DNA of 64,000 nt from Celerinatantimonas sp046054195 (GCF_046054195.1 NZ_JBEQCS010000004.1:124001-188000), one strand, 5' to 3'. Numbered from the stretch's first letter, positions 52,362-62,627 are shown. The notes: a model not told the origin generated them from the letters alone. Numbers and translations: made by a program.

Positions 52362-53339
52362 TTAACTCTGTTGGAGCAAAATAATGGCGGCAGTAATCAA
52401 TAAATTCACCAACGTAATCGGTAAACAAACCTTCCAACCAAATGCCATCACTTGGTCATAGCGAGGTCTGGGCAATGCCGCACGAACTAAAATAAACATG
52501 GTCATGAAAAAGGCGGTTTTAATCGCAAACCAGATAAATCCTGGAAGCCAAGGCCCTTGCCAGCCACCAAAGAACAGCGTCACGATTAACGCCGAAATTG
52601 TCACAATACCGATGTATTCACCGACAAAGAATAAGCCGAACTTCATACCTGAATATTCAATGTGATAACCATCGGCTAGCTCTTGTTCTGCTTCTGGTTG
52701 GTCAAAAGGATGGCGGTGACACACCGCAATCCCCGCAATCACAAACGTCACAAAACCGAAGAACTGCGGAATGATATTCCACAAATGTGCTTGGTTGGCG
52801 ACGATATCAGTGAGCTTAAACGACCCGGCTTTTGCCACAACGCCCATCAGCGACAACCCTAAAAACACTTCATAACTAAGTGTTTGCGCTGAGGCACGCA
52901 TCGCACCTAAGAGCGAGTATTTGTTATTGCTCGACCAGCCAGCAAATAACACCGCATAGACACCGAGGCCTGCCATCATTAAGAAAAACAAAATGCCAAT
53001 GTTTAAATCAGAAACAATCCAAGTTGGCGAAACCGGCACAATCGCAAACGACAGCAATAAAGAGGTGAAAGCTATCATTGGCGCAAGGGTAAAAATAAAC
53101 CGGTCAGCAAATGGTGGGATCCAGTCCTCTTTAAAGAACATTTTGAGCATATCTGAGACCAGCTGCAGCGAACCGCCCCAACCAACCCGGTTTGGCCCAT
53201 AACGATTTTGGAACAAACCTAGCAAACGACGTTCACCAAAGCTCATCCATGCGCCACAAGCTACAACCACCAGCAAAATCACTAAGGCTTTCACGACAGC
53301 AATAATGCATGCGATGACTGTAGGGGTGAAAATACTCAT
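52362..53339 (-). CDS. nuoH: NADH:quinone oxidoreductase subunit H
   Basis: 325 residues (E. coli 325), the quinone-site membrane subunit. FGERRLLGLFQNRYGPNRVGWGGSLQLVSDMLKMF, AFDQPEAEQEL-like HPFDQPEAEQELADGYHIEYSGMKFG, and ALPRPRYDQVMAFGWK are diagnostic. Its start overlaps the nuoG stop by 4 bases. Confidence 0.97.
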   Translation of the reverse strand: MSIFTPTVIACIIAVVKALVILLVVVACGAWMSFGERRLLGLFQNRYGPNRVGWGGSLQLVSDMLKMFFKEDWIPPFADRFIFTLAPMIAFTSLLLSFAIVPVSPTWIVSDLNIGILFFLMMAGLGVYAVLFAGWSSNNKYSLLGAMRASAQTLSYEVFLGLSLMGVVAKAGSFKLTDIVANQAHLWNIIPQFFGFVTFVIAGIAVCHRHPFDQPEAEQELADGYHIEYSGMKFGLFFVGEYIGIVTISALIVTLFFGGWQGPWLPGFIWFAIKTAFFMTMFILVRAALPRPRYDQVMAFGWKVCLPITLVNLLITAAIILLQQS

Positions 53340-56056
53340 AGATGCCCCTCCTGCAATTGGGTAATGGTTTGGCCGGCTAAGACACTTGGCAGAGTTTCAC
53401 AGCCAAGCGGCAACCCAACTATTCCAGATGCCAGTGCTTTGCTAAGTTTTACCGATAATGACCAATTTGAACCATTAACTGAAAATTCAGCGACGGTCCC
53501 TTCGTTAAGCCCTAGCTGCTCGGCATCTGTCGGGTTTAGCGTTAGATAATGCTGCCCGGCTCGCTCGCGCATGACTTCGCTTTTAGCCGACAGTTCATCG
53601 CTACCAAACAGCCGATAGTTCGCAGCAATTAACCATTGTCCTGCTTGAGCGTGAAACGCTTGTGGAATATCCGCGAAATACTCTAATGAGCCCTGTTCAC
53701 TAAATAACCGAACCCCAGGATCGCCATAGCGAAGGTGACCACCCACTTCGTCTTGGAATTTGTTCCATGCTTGTGGTGAGTTCCACCCTGGAGCCCAAGC
53801 AAAAGCGATTTCATTACGCACCGCATCAGGGCTATTGTTCCCTTCCATTGAGAAAGAAAACGGTGAATCGACATCCTGAGGCTGGCGCGGTTCATGAACA
53901 CTAATGTTGGCACGCATCGCAGTGCGACCACTATAACGATGCGGCGCTCGCGCAAGTTTCTGGCCTTTAATTCGAAAATCGGCATTAGGTGCAGCATCGA
54001 CAATTGGCGCTAATTGCGGAATATTGTCACAAAGCGAAGCAATCACATGATCCAAAGTGCTCCAGTCAGGACTTGCATCGCGAAGCGCTGTTTCAAGCCC
54101 ATGCAACCACCGCCAGCTCTCTAAAATCACTGAGTCTGGATGATAGTAGCTTGGGTCAAATACTTGGAAAAAGCGCTGCGCACGGCCTTCCATATTAACG
54201 ACTGTACCATCTGCTTCAGCAAACGAGGCGCTAGAGAAAACAAACTCAGCCTGATCTGCTAAACGATGATGCTGATGATCAACCACCACCAAGTGATCCA
54301 GCTGGTTAATCGCCGCTTCAACCTGTGTTGGAGCTAAGCGTTGATAGAGATCGTTTTCGAGTACAATCGCCGTATCAACATTGGTCCCCATTGCGCTAAG
54401 TGCATCATCAAGTGGTTTTGCGCCCATCATTACCAATCCCATGCTATTTACTTCACGGGCGACATAACTTAGGCCAACCTCTTTGTCCTGCTCTTTTAAC
54501 GCTTTAGCGATATTGGCGGCGGCATCAATCAGCGCGATATCTCCAGCTTGAGAACCGCTAATAATCAGTGGTTTTTGGCTTTGCTTGAGCGCTGATGCGA
54601 TAAATTGTGCTTTTTGAGTTAACTCATCATCTAAATCAGCAACCGCTGGCGCTTTTTCATCTAAGGCATGAGCGATGGCAAAACCAAGACGCGCTTGATC
54701 GCTTGCTGATGCGCTTAAACTCCACGCAGCAACATCATCTAAACGAGTGGTATCACTATGGGTAATAAACAGAGGATAACGAGCATGTTGACCAATATTT
54801 TGCACGGCCGCAATCTGCCAATCCGCAACGCGCTGGGCGCTCGCCATCTCGCGAGCTTTGCCTTTCACCGCTTGGCGAACCGCTAGTGCAACTCGAGCAG
54901 CTGTTTGCGTCACATCTTCGCCCAAAATGACCACCGCGTCATAATCTTCCATCTCACGCAATGTCGGAGTATGAATGCCAGCTTCATTAAGAATTTTGAG
55001 CATTCTTTCTAAGCGCTGTTGCTCACCCGCTTCAATCCCACTGTAGAAATTAGCCTGCCCCACTAACTCGCGCAGCGCATAGTTACTCTCTAAACTCGCA
55101 CGCGGCGAACCAATACCAATGATCTGTTTGGCATGTTTAAGCACACCGCTAGCGGCAAGAGTTGCTTGTTCGGCGTTCAGTTCAATGCGGTCATTCCCAC
55201 GCAGCTGCACAGGGCGCTGCGGGCGAGAATCTAAATTAACGTAGCCATAACCAAACCGGCCACGGTCACATAAAAAGTAGTGGTTTACTTCGCCATTAAA
55301 GCGGTTTTCAATGCGTCGCAACTCACCATAGCGCTCACCAGGGCTAATGTTACAACCGACACTACACTGCTGGCAGATACTCGGAGCGAACTGCATATCC
55401 CATTTACGGTTAAAACGGCTTGAATGAGTTTTATCGGTAAACACCCCAGTTGGACAGACTTCGGCTAAATTGCCAGAAAACTCACTTTGCAGCGTCCCTG
55501 ATTCGGTGCGACCAAAATAAACATTGTTATGCGCACCATAAACACCGAAATCTTCACCATCGGCATAATCGTTGTAATAACGAACGCAGCGATAGCATGC
55601 GATACAGCGGTTCATTTCATGTGAAATAAATGGACCAAGATCCTGATTTTCATGAGTACGTTTGGTAAAACGATATTCACGCGAACTGTGCCCCGTCATC
55701 ACCGTCATATCCTGCAGATGACAATTACCACCCTCTTCACAGACTGGGCAGTCATGCGGGTGATTGGACATCATCCACGACACAACGCTCTCACGAAATT
55801 CAGTTGCTTCTTCATCCTCAATCGAAATATACGTATCATCGGTGACTGGTGTCATACATGACATCACCAAACGACCCCGTTTATCATCGGCATCTTTATA
55901 TTGTTTGACCGCGCACTGACGACACGATCCGACACTGCCTAAAGCAGGATGCCAGCAAAAGTAAGGCACATCGATACCCAACGACAAACAGGCCTGTAAT
56001 AGGTTATCTGCGCCATCGACTTCATATTCTTTGCCATCTATATGAATGGTTGCCAT
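53336..56056 (-). CDS. nuoG: NADH:quinone oxidoreductase subunit G
   Basis: About 906 residues (E. coli 908) from ATG 56056 (MATIHIDGKEYEVDG), chosen because the frame from 56098 adds 14 residues without a ribosome site. [2Fe-2S] N1b in YFCWHP...GSCRQCAVKQY, His/Cys cluster in DCPVCEEGGNCHLQD, CIACYRCVRYYND, and the off-path N7 cluster Cys in CQQCSVGCNISPG plus LCDRG. Molybdopterin-oxidoreductase-like fold without the cofactor follows. Its C-terminal half is more divergent, as is usual. Confidence 0.95.
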   Translation of the reverse strand: MATIHIDGKEYEVDGADNLLQACLSLGIDVPYFCWHPALGSVGSCRQCAVKQYKDADDKRGRLVMSCMTPVTDDTYISIEDEEATEFRESVVSWMMSNHPHDCPVCEEGGNCHLQDMTVMTGHSSREYRFTKRTHENQDLGPFISHEMNRCIACYRCVRYYNDYADGEDFGVYGAHNNVYFGRTESGTLQSEFSGNLAEVCPTGVFTDKTHSSRFNRKWDMQFAPSICQQCSVGCNISPGERYGELRRIENRFNGEVNHYFLCDRGRFGYGYVNLDSRPQRPVQLRGNDRIELNAEQATLAASGVLKHAKQIIGIGSPRASLESNYALRELVGQANFYSGIEAGEQQRLERMLKILNEAGIHTPTLREMEDYDAVVILGEDVTQTAARVALAVRQAVKGKAREMASAQRVADWQIAAVQNIGQHARYPLFITHSDTTRLDDVAAWSLSASASDQARLGFAIAHALDEKAPAVADLDDELTQKAQFIASALKQSQKPLIISGSQAGDIALIDAAANIAKALKEQDKEVGLSYVAREVNSMGLVMMGAKPLDDALSAMGTNVDTAIVLENDLYQRLAPTQVEAAINQLDHLVVVDHQHHRLADQAEFVFSSASFAEADGTVVNMEGRAQRFFQVFDPSYYHPDSVILESWRWLHGLETALRDASPDWSTLDHVIASLCDNIPQLAPIVDAAPNADFRIKGQKLARAPHRYSGRTAMRANISVHEPRQPQDVDSPFSFSMEGNNSPDAVRNEIAFAWAPGWNSPQAWNKFQDEVGGHLRYGDPGVRLFSEQGSLEYFADIPQAFHAQAGQWLIAANYRLFGSDELSAKSEVMRERAGQHYLTLNPTDAEQLGLNEGTVAEFSVNGSNWSLSVKLSKALASGIVGLPLGCETLPSVLAGQTITQLQEGHL

Positions 56057-56125
56057 ATTTTGTATGCTTCCCAATGACCTGCGAATTTTCGCAGACATTT
56101 AACTGTTCAAATTAAGTACTATGAG

Positions 56126-57457
56126 TTACGCCAGATTAGGTTGGATCCCTTTAATAGCTCTGACATTGCCAACTTTTGAGCCAATACCAGCTTCAAACTC
56201 ACTACGGAATAATTTAATTGCACTTTGCAACGGCTCTACCGCCCCTGGGGCATGGGCACAGAAGGTTTTACCCGGGCCTAATTGGCGACAAAGTTGTTCG
56301 AGTGTTTCGATATCGCCGACTTGCCCTTCACCTTTGACTAACGCCTGTAAAATTTTGACGCTCCACGGCAAACCATCGCGACATGGTGTACACCAGCCGC
56401 AAGATTCACGGGCAAAAAATTCTTCCAGATTTAAGACCAGCGAAACCATGTTAATCCGATTATCAATAGCTAAAGACAAAGCGGTGCCCATTCGGCTACC
56501 TGCTTTACCGATATGGTCGTAATCCATCGGTACATCAAGCTGCTCAGGCAATAGAAAATCAGTGCCAGCGCCACCGGGTTGCCACGCTTTAAGCGTTAAT
56601 CCTTCTTGCATGCCACCGGCGTACTCTTCAAAAAGTTCACGAGCCGTGGTGCCAATCGGTAATTCCCAAACCCCTGGATTATTCACGCAACCAGAAAAAC
56701 CCATCATTTTCGTGCCCGCATCATCGCTACCTGGAGCTGATAGCCCTTTGTACCAATCAGCCCCGCGATTTAAGATCCCCGGAACATTGCAGATAGATTC
56801 AACATTATTGACACAGGTTGGTTTTCCCCAAACACCGGACATTGCAGGAAAAGGTGGTTTCGCACGAGGGTTGGCGCGGCGCCCTTCTAAAGAGTTAATC
56901 AGAGCGGTTTCTTCCCCACAGATATAGCGGCCGGCTCCAGTGTGGACAAACAGATCGAAGTCCTTACCGCTGCCAAGAATGTTTTCGCCTAAAAAGCCAG
57001 CTTTGCGTGCTTCATCGATTGCTTTGCGAAGATTGTTTGCCGCTTCGACATATTCGCCACGAAGGAAAATATAACCACGATAGGCTTTAACCGCTTTAGC
57101 TGCGATAATCATCCCTTCGACGAGCAAATGTGGCATTTTTTCTAACAGGTAACGGTCTTTAAATGTGCCAGGCTCCATCTCGTCGGCGTTACAGATCATG
57201 TAACGGACATCCAGCGAGTCATCTTTTGGCATCAGACTCCACTTAATCCCGGTTGGGAAACCGGCCCCACCACGACCACGTAATCCTGCATCTTTGACCG
57301 TTGCAACCACTTCATCGGGTGACATTGCCAAAGCTTTTTCAGCACCGATATACCCTTCTTTGGCGCGATACTCATCAAACCAGACTGGCTGGCCATCATC
57401 ACCAACACGCCATGTCAAAGGGTGTGTTTCAGCAGTTCGCTTGATAGTTAAACTCAT
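56126..57457 (-). CDS. nuoF: NADH:quinone oxidoreductase subunit F
   Basis: 443 residues (E. coli 445), the NADH-oxidising flavoprotein. GLRGRGGAGFPTGIKW binds NADH/FMN, ICGEETALINSLEGRR is diagnostic, and ESCGWCTPCRDG supplies ligands of [4Fe-4S] N3. Its start overlaps the nuoE stop (ATGA). Confidence 0.97.
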   Translation of the reverse strand: MSLTIKRTAETHPLTWRVGDDGQPVWFDEYRAKEGYIGAEKALAMSPDEVVATVKDAGLRGRGGAGFPTGIKWSLMPKDDSLDVRYMICNADEMEPGTFKDRYLLEKMPHLLVEGMIIAAKAVKAYRGYIFLRGEYVEAANNLRKAIDEARKAGFLGENILGSGKDFDLFVHTGAGRYICGEETALINSLEGRRANPRAKPPFPAMSGVWGKPTCVNNVESICNVPGILNRGADWYKGLSAPGSDDAGTKMMGFSGCVNNPGVWELPIGTTARELFEEYAGGMQEGLTLKAWQPGGAGTDFLLPEQLDVPMDYDHIGKAGSRMGTALSLAIDNRINMVSLVLNLEEFFARESCGWCTPCRDGLPWSVKILQALVKGEGQVGDIETLEQLCRQLGPGKTFCAHAPGAVEPLQSAIKLFRSEFEAGIGSKVGNVRAIKGIQPNLA

Positions 57458-57972
57458 TGATACTGCTCCAAAATAGTTGGAATATCAGAAGGCTTCAGAT
57501 GCGAATGAAGATCTTCATCGATCATCATGGTCGGCCCCTTATCGCAATTACCAAGGCAACAGGTTGGTAGCAATGTAAAGCGACCATCTTCGCTGGTCTG
57601 GCCATTGGTAATGTGTAACTGTTTTTCCAGCGCTTCTAGAATTTGGCCAAACCCCGTGACATAGCAGGCCACGCTATCGCAATAGCGAATCACATGGCGC
57701 CCAACGCTCTGGCGGAAAATCTGACTGTAGAAAGTTGCGACACCTTCAACTTCACTGGCTCGGATCCCCAGGATGTCAGCGATAACGGCAATCGCCCCAT
57801 CAGGCACCCAACCATGCGATCTTTGAACAATTTTTAACGCTTCAATGGATGCGGCGCGCGGGTCTTCATAATGATGCTTTTCTTGCTCAATCGCCTGAGC
57901 ATCCGCTTCACTGAGCGTGAAATCATTGCCGTAATCGACTTTCACCGAAATAGTTTGATTGGCTTGTTTCAT
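57454..57972 (-). CDS. nuoE: NADH:quinone oxidoreductase subunit E
   Basis: 172 residues (E. coli 166), binds [2Fe-2S] N1a. CDSVACYVTG and TCCLGNCDKGPTMMID hold the four Cys ligands in thioredoxin-like ferredoxin form. 2 bases after nuoCD and overlaps nuoF. Confidence 0.96.
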   Translation of the reverse strand: MKQANQTISVKVDYGNDFTLSEADAQAIEQEKHHYEDPRAASIEALKIVQRSHGWVPDGAIAVIADILGIRASEVEGVATFYSQIFRQSVGRHVIRYCDSVACYVTGFGQILEALEKQLHITNGQTSEDGRFTLLPTCCLGNCDKGPTMMIDEDLHSHLKPSDIPTILEQYQ

Positions 57973-57974
57973 GA

Positions 57975-59777
57975 TTAACGATCCACATCCGACATAACAA
58001 AATCGATACTTCCGAGATAAACGACTAAATCGGAAACTAAACTTCCCCGAATCACTGATGGGATCTGCTGCAAATGCGCAAAACTCGGTGTACGAACGCG
58101 AGTACGATAACTCACCGTACTGCCATCAGAGGTCAGGTAATAACTGTTAATGCCTTTGGTTGCTTCAATCATCTGGAATGATTCGTTAGCAGGCATCACC
58201 GGTCCCCAAGAAACTTGCAAAAAGTGCGTAATCAACGTTTCAATGTGCTGCAGAGCGCGCTCTTTTGGCGGCGGAGTCGTCAATGGGTGATCCGCTTTGA
58301 ATGGTCCAGATGGCATGTTTTTCAAACACTGCTGTAAGATTTTCATGCTCTGGCGGATCTCTTCGACTTTAAGCATGACGCGGTTATAGCAATCGCTCAC
58401 GCCACCACCGACAGGAACTTCAAAATCGAAGTTTTCATACCCTGAATAAGGTCGCCATTTACGTACATCAAATTCAATACCAGTGGCACGAAGTCCAGCC
58501 CCTGTAACTCCCCAATTCAGAGCATCTTGGGCGTTATATGCGGCGACCCCTTGAGAACGCCCTTTTAATACGCTGTTATGTAATGCAGCTTTCACATATT
58601 CATTCAGGCGTTTAGGCAACCATGACAGGAAATCTTGCAGCAGACGTTCCCAGCCTTTTGGTAAATCATGCGCAACACCACCAATGCGAAACCAAGCCGG
58701 ATGCATACGAAAACCGGTTATAGCTTCAATCACATCGTAAATTTTCTGACGATCGGTAAAGGCAAAAAATACGGGGGTCATGGCCCCAACATCTTGAATA
58801 AATGTTGAGATATAAAGCAGATGGCTATTAATCCGAAATAGCTCGCTCAACATCACTCGAATAACTTCGGTGCGTTCAGGCACTTTAATGCCAGCGAGCT
58901 TTTCAACAGCCAATACATAAGGCATTTCGTTGACACACCCACCTAAATACTCGATTCGGTCAGTGTAAGGAATGTAACTGTGCCAAGACTGGCGCTCTGC
59001 CATCTTTTCGGCTCCACGATGGTGATAACCGATATCAGGCACACAATCTTTAATTTCTTCACCATCAAGTTGCAAAACAATGCGAAACGCACCATGGGCA
59101 GACGGATGGTTTGGCCCCAAGTTAAGGAACATGAAATCTTCGTTTTCATTGCCCCTCTGCATGCCCCACTCTTCAGGCTTAAATGTAAGCGCTTCCATTT
59201 CAAGCTCTTCTTTCTGTCGAGTTAGCTCAAAAGGGTCAAATTCAGTGGCGCGGGCTGGATAGTCTTTGCGCAGCGGATTTCCCTGCCAAGTCGAAGGCAT
59301 TAAAATCCGTCGTAAATTGGGGTGACCTTTAAAGGTGATGCCGAACATCTCCCAAGTTTCACGTTCATACCAGTTCGCATTGGCAAACACACCAGTGGCC
59401 GTTGGAAGCTCTAAACTGTCTTCACTTAATGCAACTTTCAACATAATGTCGCGGTTGCGCTCAATCGAGAGCAACTGGTAAAAAACTGTGAAATCCGCCT
59501 CAGGTAAATTTTCACGGTGAGTTCGCTGGCGTTCATCAACGCCATGCAAGTCATACAGCATTGAGTATGGGCTAGGCATTTTTTTCAAAAAGCTCAGCAC
59601 ATCAATGATCTTTTCCCGAGCGACCCATACCACAGGCATACCGGTACGAGTTGGCTGCAGATAGAAACTTGCTTTACCAAATCGATTAATAAGCTCGCCA
59701 AGAACCGGATCTTCGTGATGGTCTAATGTTGGCCATGGCTCGCTTTGTTGTGTCGTTGTTTGTGTCATATTCATCAC
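57975..59777 (-). CDS. nuoCD: Fused NADH:quinone oxidoreductase subunit C/D
   Basis: 600 residues (E. coli NuoCD 596). The N-terminal 200 residues are the 30-kDa (NuoC) part (YERETWEMFGITFKGHPNLRRILMP), the rest the 49-kDa (NuoD) part (NLGPNHPSAHGAFRIVLQLDGEEIKD, with the quinone-chamber His). DVDR-type C-terminus (FVMSDVDR). The fusion is typical of enterobacterial complex I. Start may be ATG 59777, 59774 or 59768. Confidence 0.96.
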   Translation of the reverse strand: MMNMTQTTTQQSEPWPTLDHHEDPVLGELINRFGKASFYLQPTRTGMPVVWVAREKIIDVLSFLKKMPSPYSMLYDLHGVDERQRTHRENLPEADFTVFYQLLSIERNRDIMLKVALSEDSLELPTATGVFANANWYERETWEMFGITFKGHPNLRRILMPSTWQGNPLRKDYPARATEFDPFELTRQKEELEMEALTFKPEEWGMQRGNENEDFMFLNLGPNHPSAHGAFRIVLQLDGEEIKDCVPDIGYHHRGAEKMAERQSWHSYIPYTDRIEYLGGCVNEMPYVLAVEKLAGIKVPERTEVIRVMLSELFRINSHLLYISTFIQDVGAMTPVFFAFTDRQKIYDVIEAITGFRMHPAWFRIGGVAHDLPKGWERLLQDFLSWLPKRLNEYVKAALHNSVLKGRSQGVAAYNAQDALNWGVTGAGLRATGIEFDVRKWRPYSGYENFDFEVPVGGGVSDCYNRVMLKVEEIRQSMKILQQCLKNMPSGPFKADHPLTTPPPKERALQHIETLITHFLQVSWGPVMPANESFQMIEATKGINSYYLTSDGSTVSYRTRVRTPSFAHLQQIPSVIRGSLVSDLVVYLGSIDFVMSDVDR

Positions 59778-59808
59778 TATGTCGTTAACCGTAAATGCTC
59801 ACGCCACG

Positions 59809-60483
59809 TTAAATTTCGTCTGGCGTGCGAAGATTTTTAACCGCAATCCGTTCACCGTGTTTGCGTTCTCTCTCCGATTGCATATTGGCGCGATAAACAC
59901 CTTGATCACCAACGACCCAAGATAATGGACGACGCTCTTTACCAATTGATTCCTGAAGCAGGGTCAAAGCCTGAATGTAGGCTTCAGGTCGGGGTGGACA
60001 TCCAGGAATATAAACATCGACAGGAAGGAACTTATCAACTCCCTGCACAACTGAATAAATATCGTACATACCGCCAGAGTTAGCGCATGACCCCATCGAA
60101 ATGACCCACTTCGGCTCAAGCATTTGGTCATATAAGCGCTGAATAACCGGTGCCATTTTTGTAAAGCAAGTGCCGGCAACGACCATAAAATCAGCTTGAC
60201 GCGGAGATGCACGCAGCACTTCAGAGCCAAATCGTGCAACATCATGCACCGCAGTGAAGGCCGTCGTCATTTCGACATAACAACATGAAAGGCCGAAATT
60301 ATATGGCCAGAGGGAATTTTTGCGTCCCCAATTCACCATGTCGTGCATGGCTGTTTCCAGCTTGCCCATGTAGACACTGCGATGGACATGCTGTTCAAGC
60401 GGATCGGGAACAGTTTGCTTGCTTTGTAGCGGATAGCGATCATTCTCACCATCTGGCTCGGCGCGAGTAAGCGTATAATCCAT
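59809..60483 (-). CDS. nuoB: NADH:quinone oxidoreductase subunit B
   Basis: 224 residues from ATG 60483 (MDYTLTRAEPDGENDRYPLQ, as in E. coli). The frame from 60516 adds 11 residues inside nuoA. Carries cluster N2: Cys in GLSCCYVEM, AGTCFTKMAP and CPPRPEAYIQALTLL. 10 bases after nuoA. Confidence 0.96.
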   Translation of the reverse strand: MDYTLTRAEPDGENDRYPLQSKQTVPDPLEQHVHRSVYMGKLETAMHDMVNWGRKNSLWPYNFGLSCCYVEMTTAFTAVHDVARFGSEVLRASPRQADFMVVAGTCFTKMAPVIQRLYDQMLEPKWVISMGSCANSGGMYDIYSVVQGVDKFLPVDVYIPGCPPRPEAYIQALTLLQESIGKERRPLSWVVGDQGVYRANMQSERERKHGERIAVKNLRTPDEI

Positions 60484-60493
60484 GATGAACCTC

Positions 60494-60937
60494 TTATTTT
60501 TTCGGCGAACCGTCAACGAGTTTGATAATTTCAGATTGTTCGCTGTAACCTTTGGCGCGTTTTGGCGCCCACTCTAATGCTTTAGTACGAATTAGGTAGA
60601 CTAGGCCAACCAGCAACACAACAATAAAAACAGTGGCTTCAACAAACCCTGTCCAGCCGTTTTCACGAATGCTGCTAGACCAGGCGTACAAATACAGAGC
60701 TTCGACATCAAAAATGACAAAGAACATTGCCACCAGATAAAACTTCGCGGACATTCTCAAGCGAGCAGTTCCCACCGACGAGATGCCTGATTCAAATGGG
60801 GTGTTTTTAGCGCGAGCTTTAGCCCGACCACCCAATAAGAATCCACCTACGAGCATGGCACCACACAAAGCTATCGCGACGACCAAAAACACTGTAAATG
60901 CCCAATGTTGAGCGATTACATCAATGGTTGTAGACAT
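60494..60937 (-). CDS. nuoA: NADH:quinone oxidoreductase subunit A
   Basis: 147 residues (E. coli 147), three membrane helices. NTPFESGISSVGTARLRMSAKFYLVAMFFVIFDVEALYLYAWS is the conserved block with Glu/Asp. First gene of the 13-gene nuo operon, preceded by about 1.1 kb of AT-rich DNA. Confidence 0.96.
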   Translation of the reverse strand: MSTTIDVIAQHWAFTVFLVVAIALCGAMLVGGFLLGGRAKARAKNTPFESGISSVGTARLRMSAKFYLVAMFFVIFDVEALYLYAWSSSIRENGWTGFVEATVFIVVLLVGLVYLIRTKALEWAPKRAKGYSEQSEIIKLVDGSPKK

Positions 60938-61473
60938 AATTTATGTGCTCTAATTTGGTTAATAAAAACACTCATCTGTACAACGTACAGTTGAAACGAT
61001 TTTCAAGGCAGTAGTTCGAACTCCTTAAGGGAGGGACACTGCTCCTATGCACAAATATTTTTAGGCAGAACACCTAGGGAATAACATGAAGATAGAATTT
61101 AAGCGGCATTATTAATAGGTAATGCCTATTATTTTATAATTATTAAATATTATCCCCATTGGTTGAAATTCAGACAGCACAATAAGACTTGTTACTCTTT
61201 AAAAAAGAGTATCAACAAATCTTTGACACTGAATCCTTACAAACCACTCAAACACTTTACATCAATTTCACGATTCTTAACATACCGAAAAAGCAATGAA
61301 ACCATCAAATACAAGCTTTTAAAATTTTATGTTTAGCAAATGTTAAATTTTTATTTTTGAAATTGATAAATCAGTAAAAACCTTTTAAATACTGGAAGTT
61401 TTTAAAAAAGACTTATAAAAATAGGTGCTTTAGTTAAAAAAACATAAAAAGACCTTATAAAAATAAGTATTTA

Positions 61474-61496
61474 TTTGATAAAACATCCCTATCAAA
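61474..61496. promoter_or_regulatory. Inverted repeat TTTGATA-N9-TATCAAA
   Basis: Perfect 7+7 inverted repeat with a 9-base spacer in the nuo/marR control region. The spacing is not that of FNR. Could bind a dimeric regulator such as the adjacent MarR-like protein; not demonstrated. Confidence 0.35.
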
Positions 61497-61897
61497 CCAC
61501 TATTAAAATAAAACGTTATTTTGATAACTGTGTATTTAATCCTGAAAAGCAGCTGTAGCCTGGCTCTTTGTAGAATATTTCCATTTATTTAATAAAAACC
61601 GTTTCTAAATCAAAAAAATAGATGTATCAGGCAAATACATGAATTTTAAAAAACGAAAGTGGTTATGATTAAAATCGAAAATTTTTTTTTGGAAAGTGAT
61701 AGTTTTTTGTTTTTTTGGCTATAATTTAACCGCTTGAATACCTTTTAACTCGGCGTTTCATGCGCAAATTGCTATGATAAGATCTGTTTATACACATTTT
61801 CTATTTTGTTACTTTTAATAATTAGACGTCGTATAACCGCTAAAATCGCTCCTTAGACAAAGAATTAGTTGTAAAGGCTAAATAAAGAGACAAAACC

Positions 61898-61906
61898 TGT
61901 TATAAT
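61898..61906 (+). promoter_or_regulatory. Extended -10 promoter element for the marR-like gene
   Basis: TGTTATAAT (TGnTATAAT) on the plus strand, about 125 bases before the GTG start. No good -35 at 17 bases, as is common for extended -10 promoters. Confidence 0.4.
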
Positions 61907-62030
61907 GCAGCTAATCCAAAAGGTACGGAAAGCCTGAAGGTGTTTACATATCTTTGGCGTCGTCGCGATATACGCGTTAAAAATATGTGATTTATTGTTT
62001 TTGCATTTTATGGAATACGGGAGAGTATCG

Positions 62031-62483
62031 GTGGTAAGCGATAATAATCAGAAATATTCAATTGAGAAAATTGAATTTAATTTATCCTATTTAGCGCGTT
62101 GGTTAGAAGCAAATCATCGTCGGCGAACCTACCCGTTAGAAAGAGCTCACTACCTATTACTAAACCTTTTATGTGAAAAGTCACCGCAGTCATCAGGCGC
62201 TCTTGCCTCGCAACTGGGGTTGGATTCATCAACGGTAACGCGACAAATTAAGGCGATGATTGCATTGGATTTATTAAACCGACTGCCAGACCCATCAGAT
62301 CGTCGCGGTTGCCTTATCCAAGTGACAGCATTAGGGATTGATAAGTACGAACAAATGCAGGCGATTCGGCGCAAAAATGTTGAGAAGATTTTTCAAGATT
62401 GGAGCGATGAAGAGAAACAACAGATAGGCGATACGCTGGAAAAATTAAACAATTCCATCTGCCGAAATCTGGAAAATAGTTAA
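62031..62483 (+). CDS. MarR family transcriptional regulator
   Basis: About 150 residues from GTG 62031 (GGGAG 7 bases upstream; the frame from 61995 has no such site). Winged HTH with SSGALASQLGLDSSTVTRQIKAMIALDLLNRLPDPSDRRGCLIQVT (the DxRG wing). Long flanking helices form the dimer. Ligand unknown. Converges with the FdhF/YdeP-type gene and is divergent from nuo. Confidence 0.88.
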   Translation: MVSDNNQKYSIEKIEFNLSYLARWLEANHRRRTYPLERAHYLLLNLLCEKSPQSSGALASQLGLDSSTVTRQIKAMIALDLLNRLPDPSDRRGCLIQVTALGIDKYEQMQAIRRKNVEKIFQDWSDEEKQQIGDTLEKLNNSICRNLENS

Positions 62484-62501
62484 TAATTACAAGTTAATAT
62501 A

Positions 62502-62533
62502 AGATATCGTGCTATTTTCATAGCGCGATATCT
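62502..62533. terminator. Hairpin after the marR-like gene
   Basis: AGATATCGTGCTAT / ATAGCGCGATATCT, a 14-bp stem with one wobble pair and loop TTTC, 18 bases past the marR stop. No T-run. Confidence 0.5.
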
Positions 62534-62587
62534 GATTCATCTGGTCAGCCTATATAGGCTTTTTATCTCATCAAGCGTTAAAACGAC

Positions 62588-62616
62588 TACAGGCGCAGCT
62601 TAATACTGCGCCTGTA
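62588..62616 (-). terminator. Hairpin after the FdhF/YdeP-type gene
   Basis: TACAGGCGCAG / CTGCGCCTGTA, an 11-bp perfect stem with a 7-base loop, 11 bases beyond the minus-strand stop at 62628, then GTCGTTTTAA. Confidence 0.7.
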
Positions 62617-62627
62617 TCACATCTCAG

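Larger units (their letters stand above)
60938..62030. other. 1.1 kb AT-rich region between nuoA and the MarR gene
   Basis: No gene seen. It is the control region of the nuo operon (minus) and of the marR-like gene (plus). Contains a hairpin TACTCTT / AAGAGTA (61192-61210), two near-copies of a segment with CTTATAAAAATA (near 61410 and 61450), an inverted repeat at 61474-61496 and an extended -10 at 61898. I did not find ArcA or FNR consensus sites with confidence. Confidence 0.5.

Noticed and set aside
61474..61496. FNR site in the nuo region
   Set aside because: TTGAT and ATCAA half-sites are present, but the spacing is far longer than the 4 bases FNR needs.
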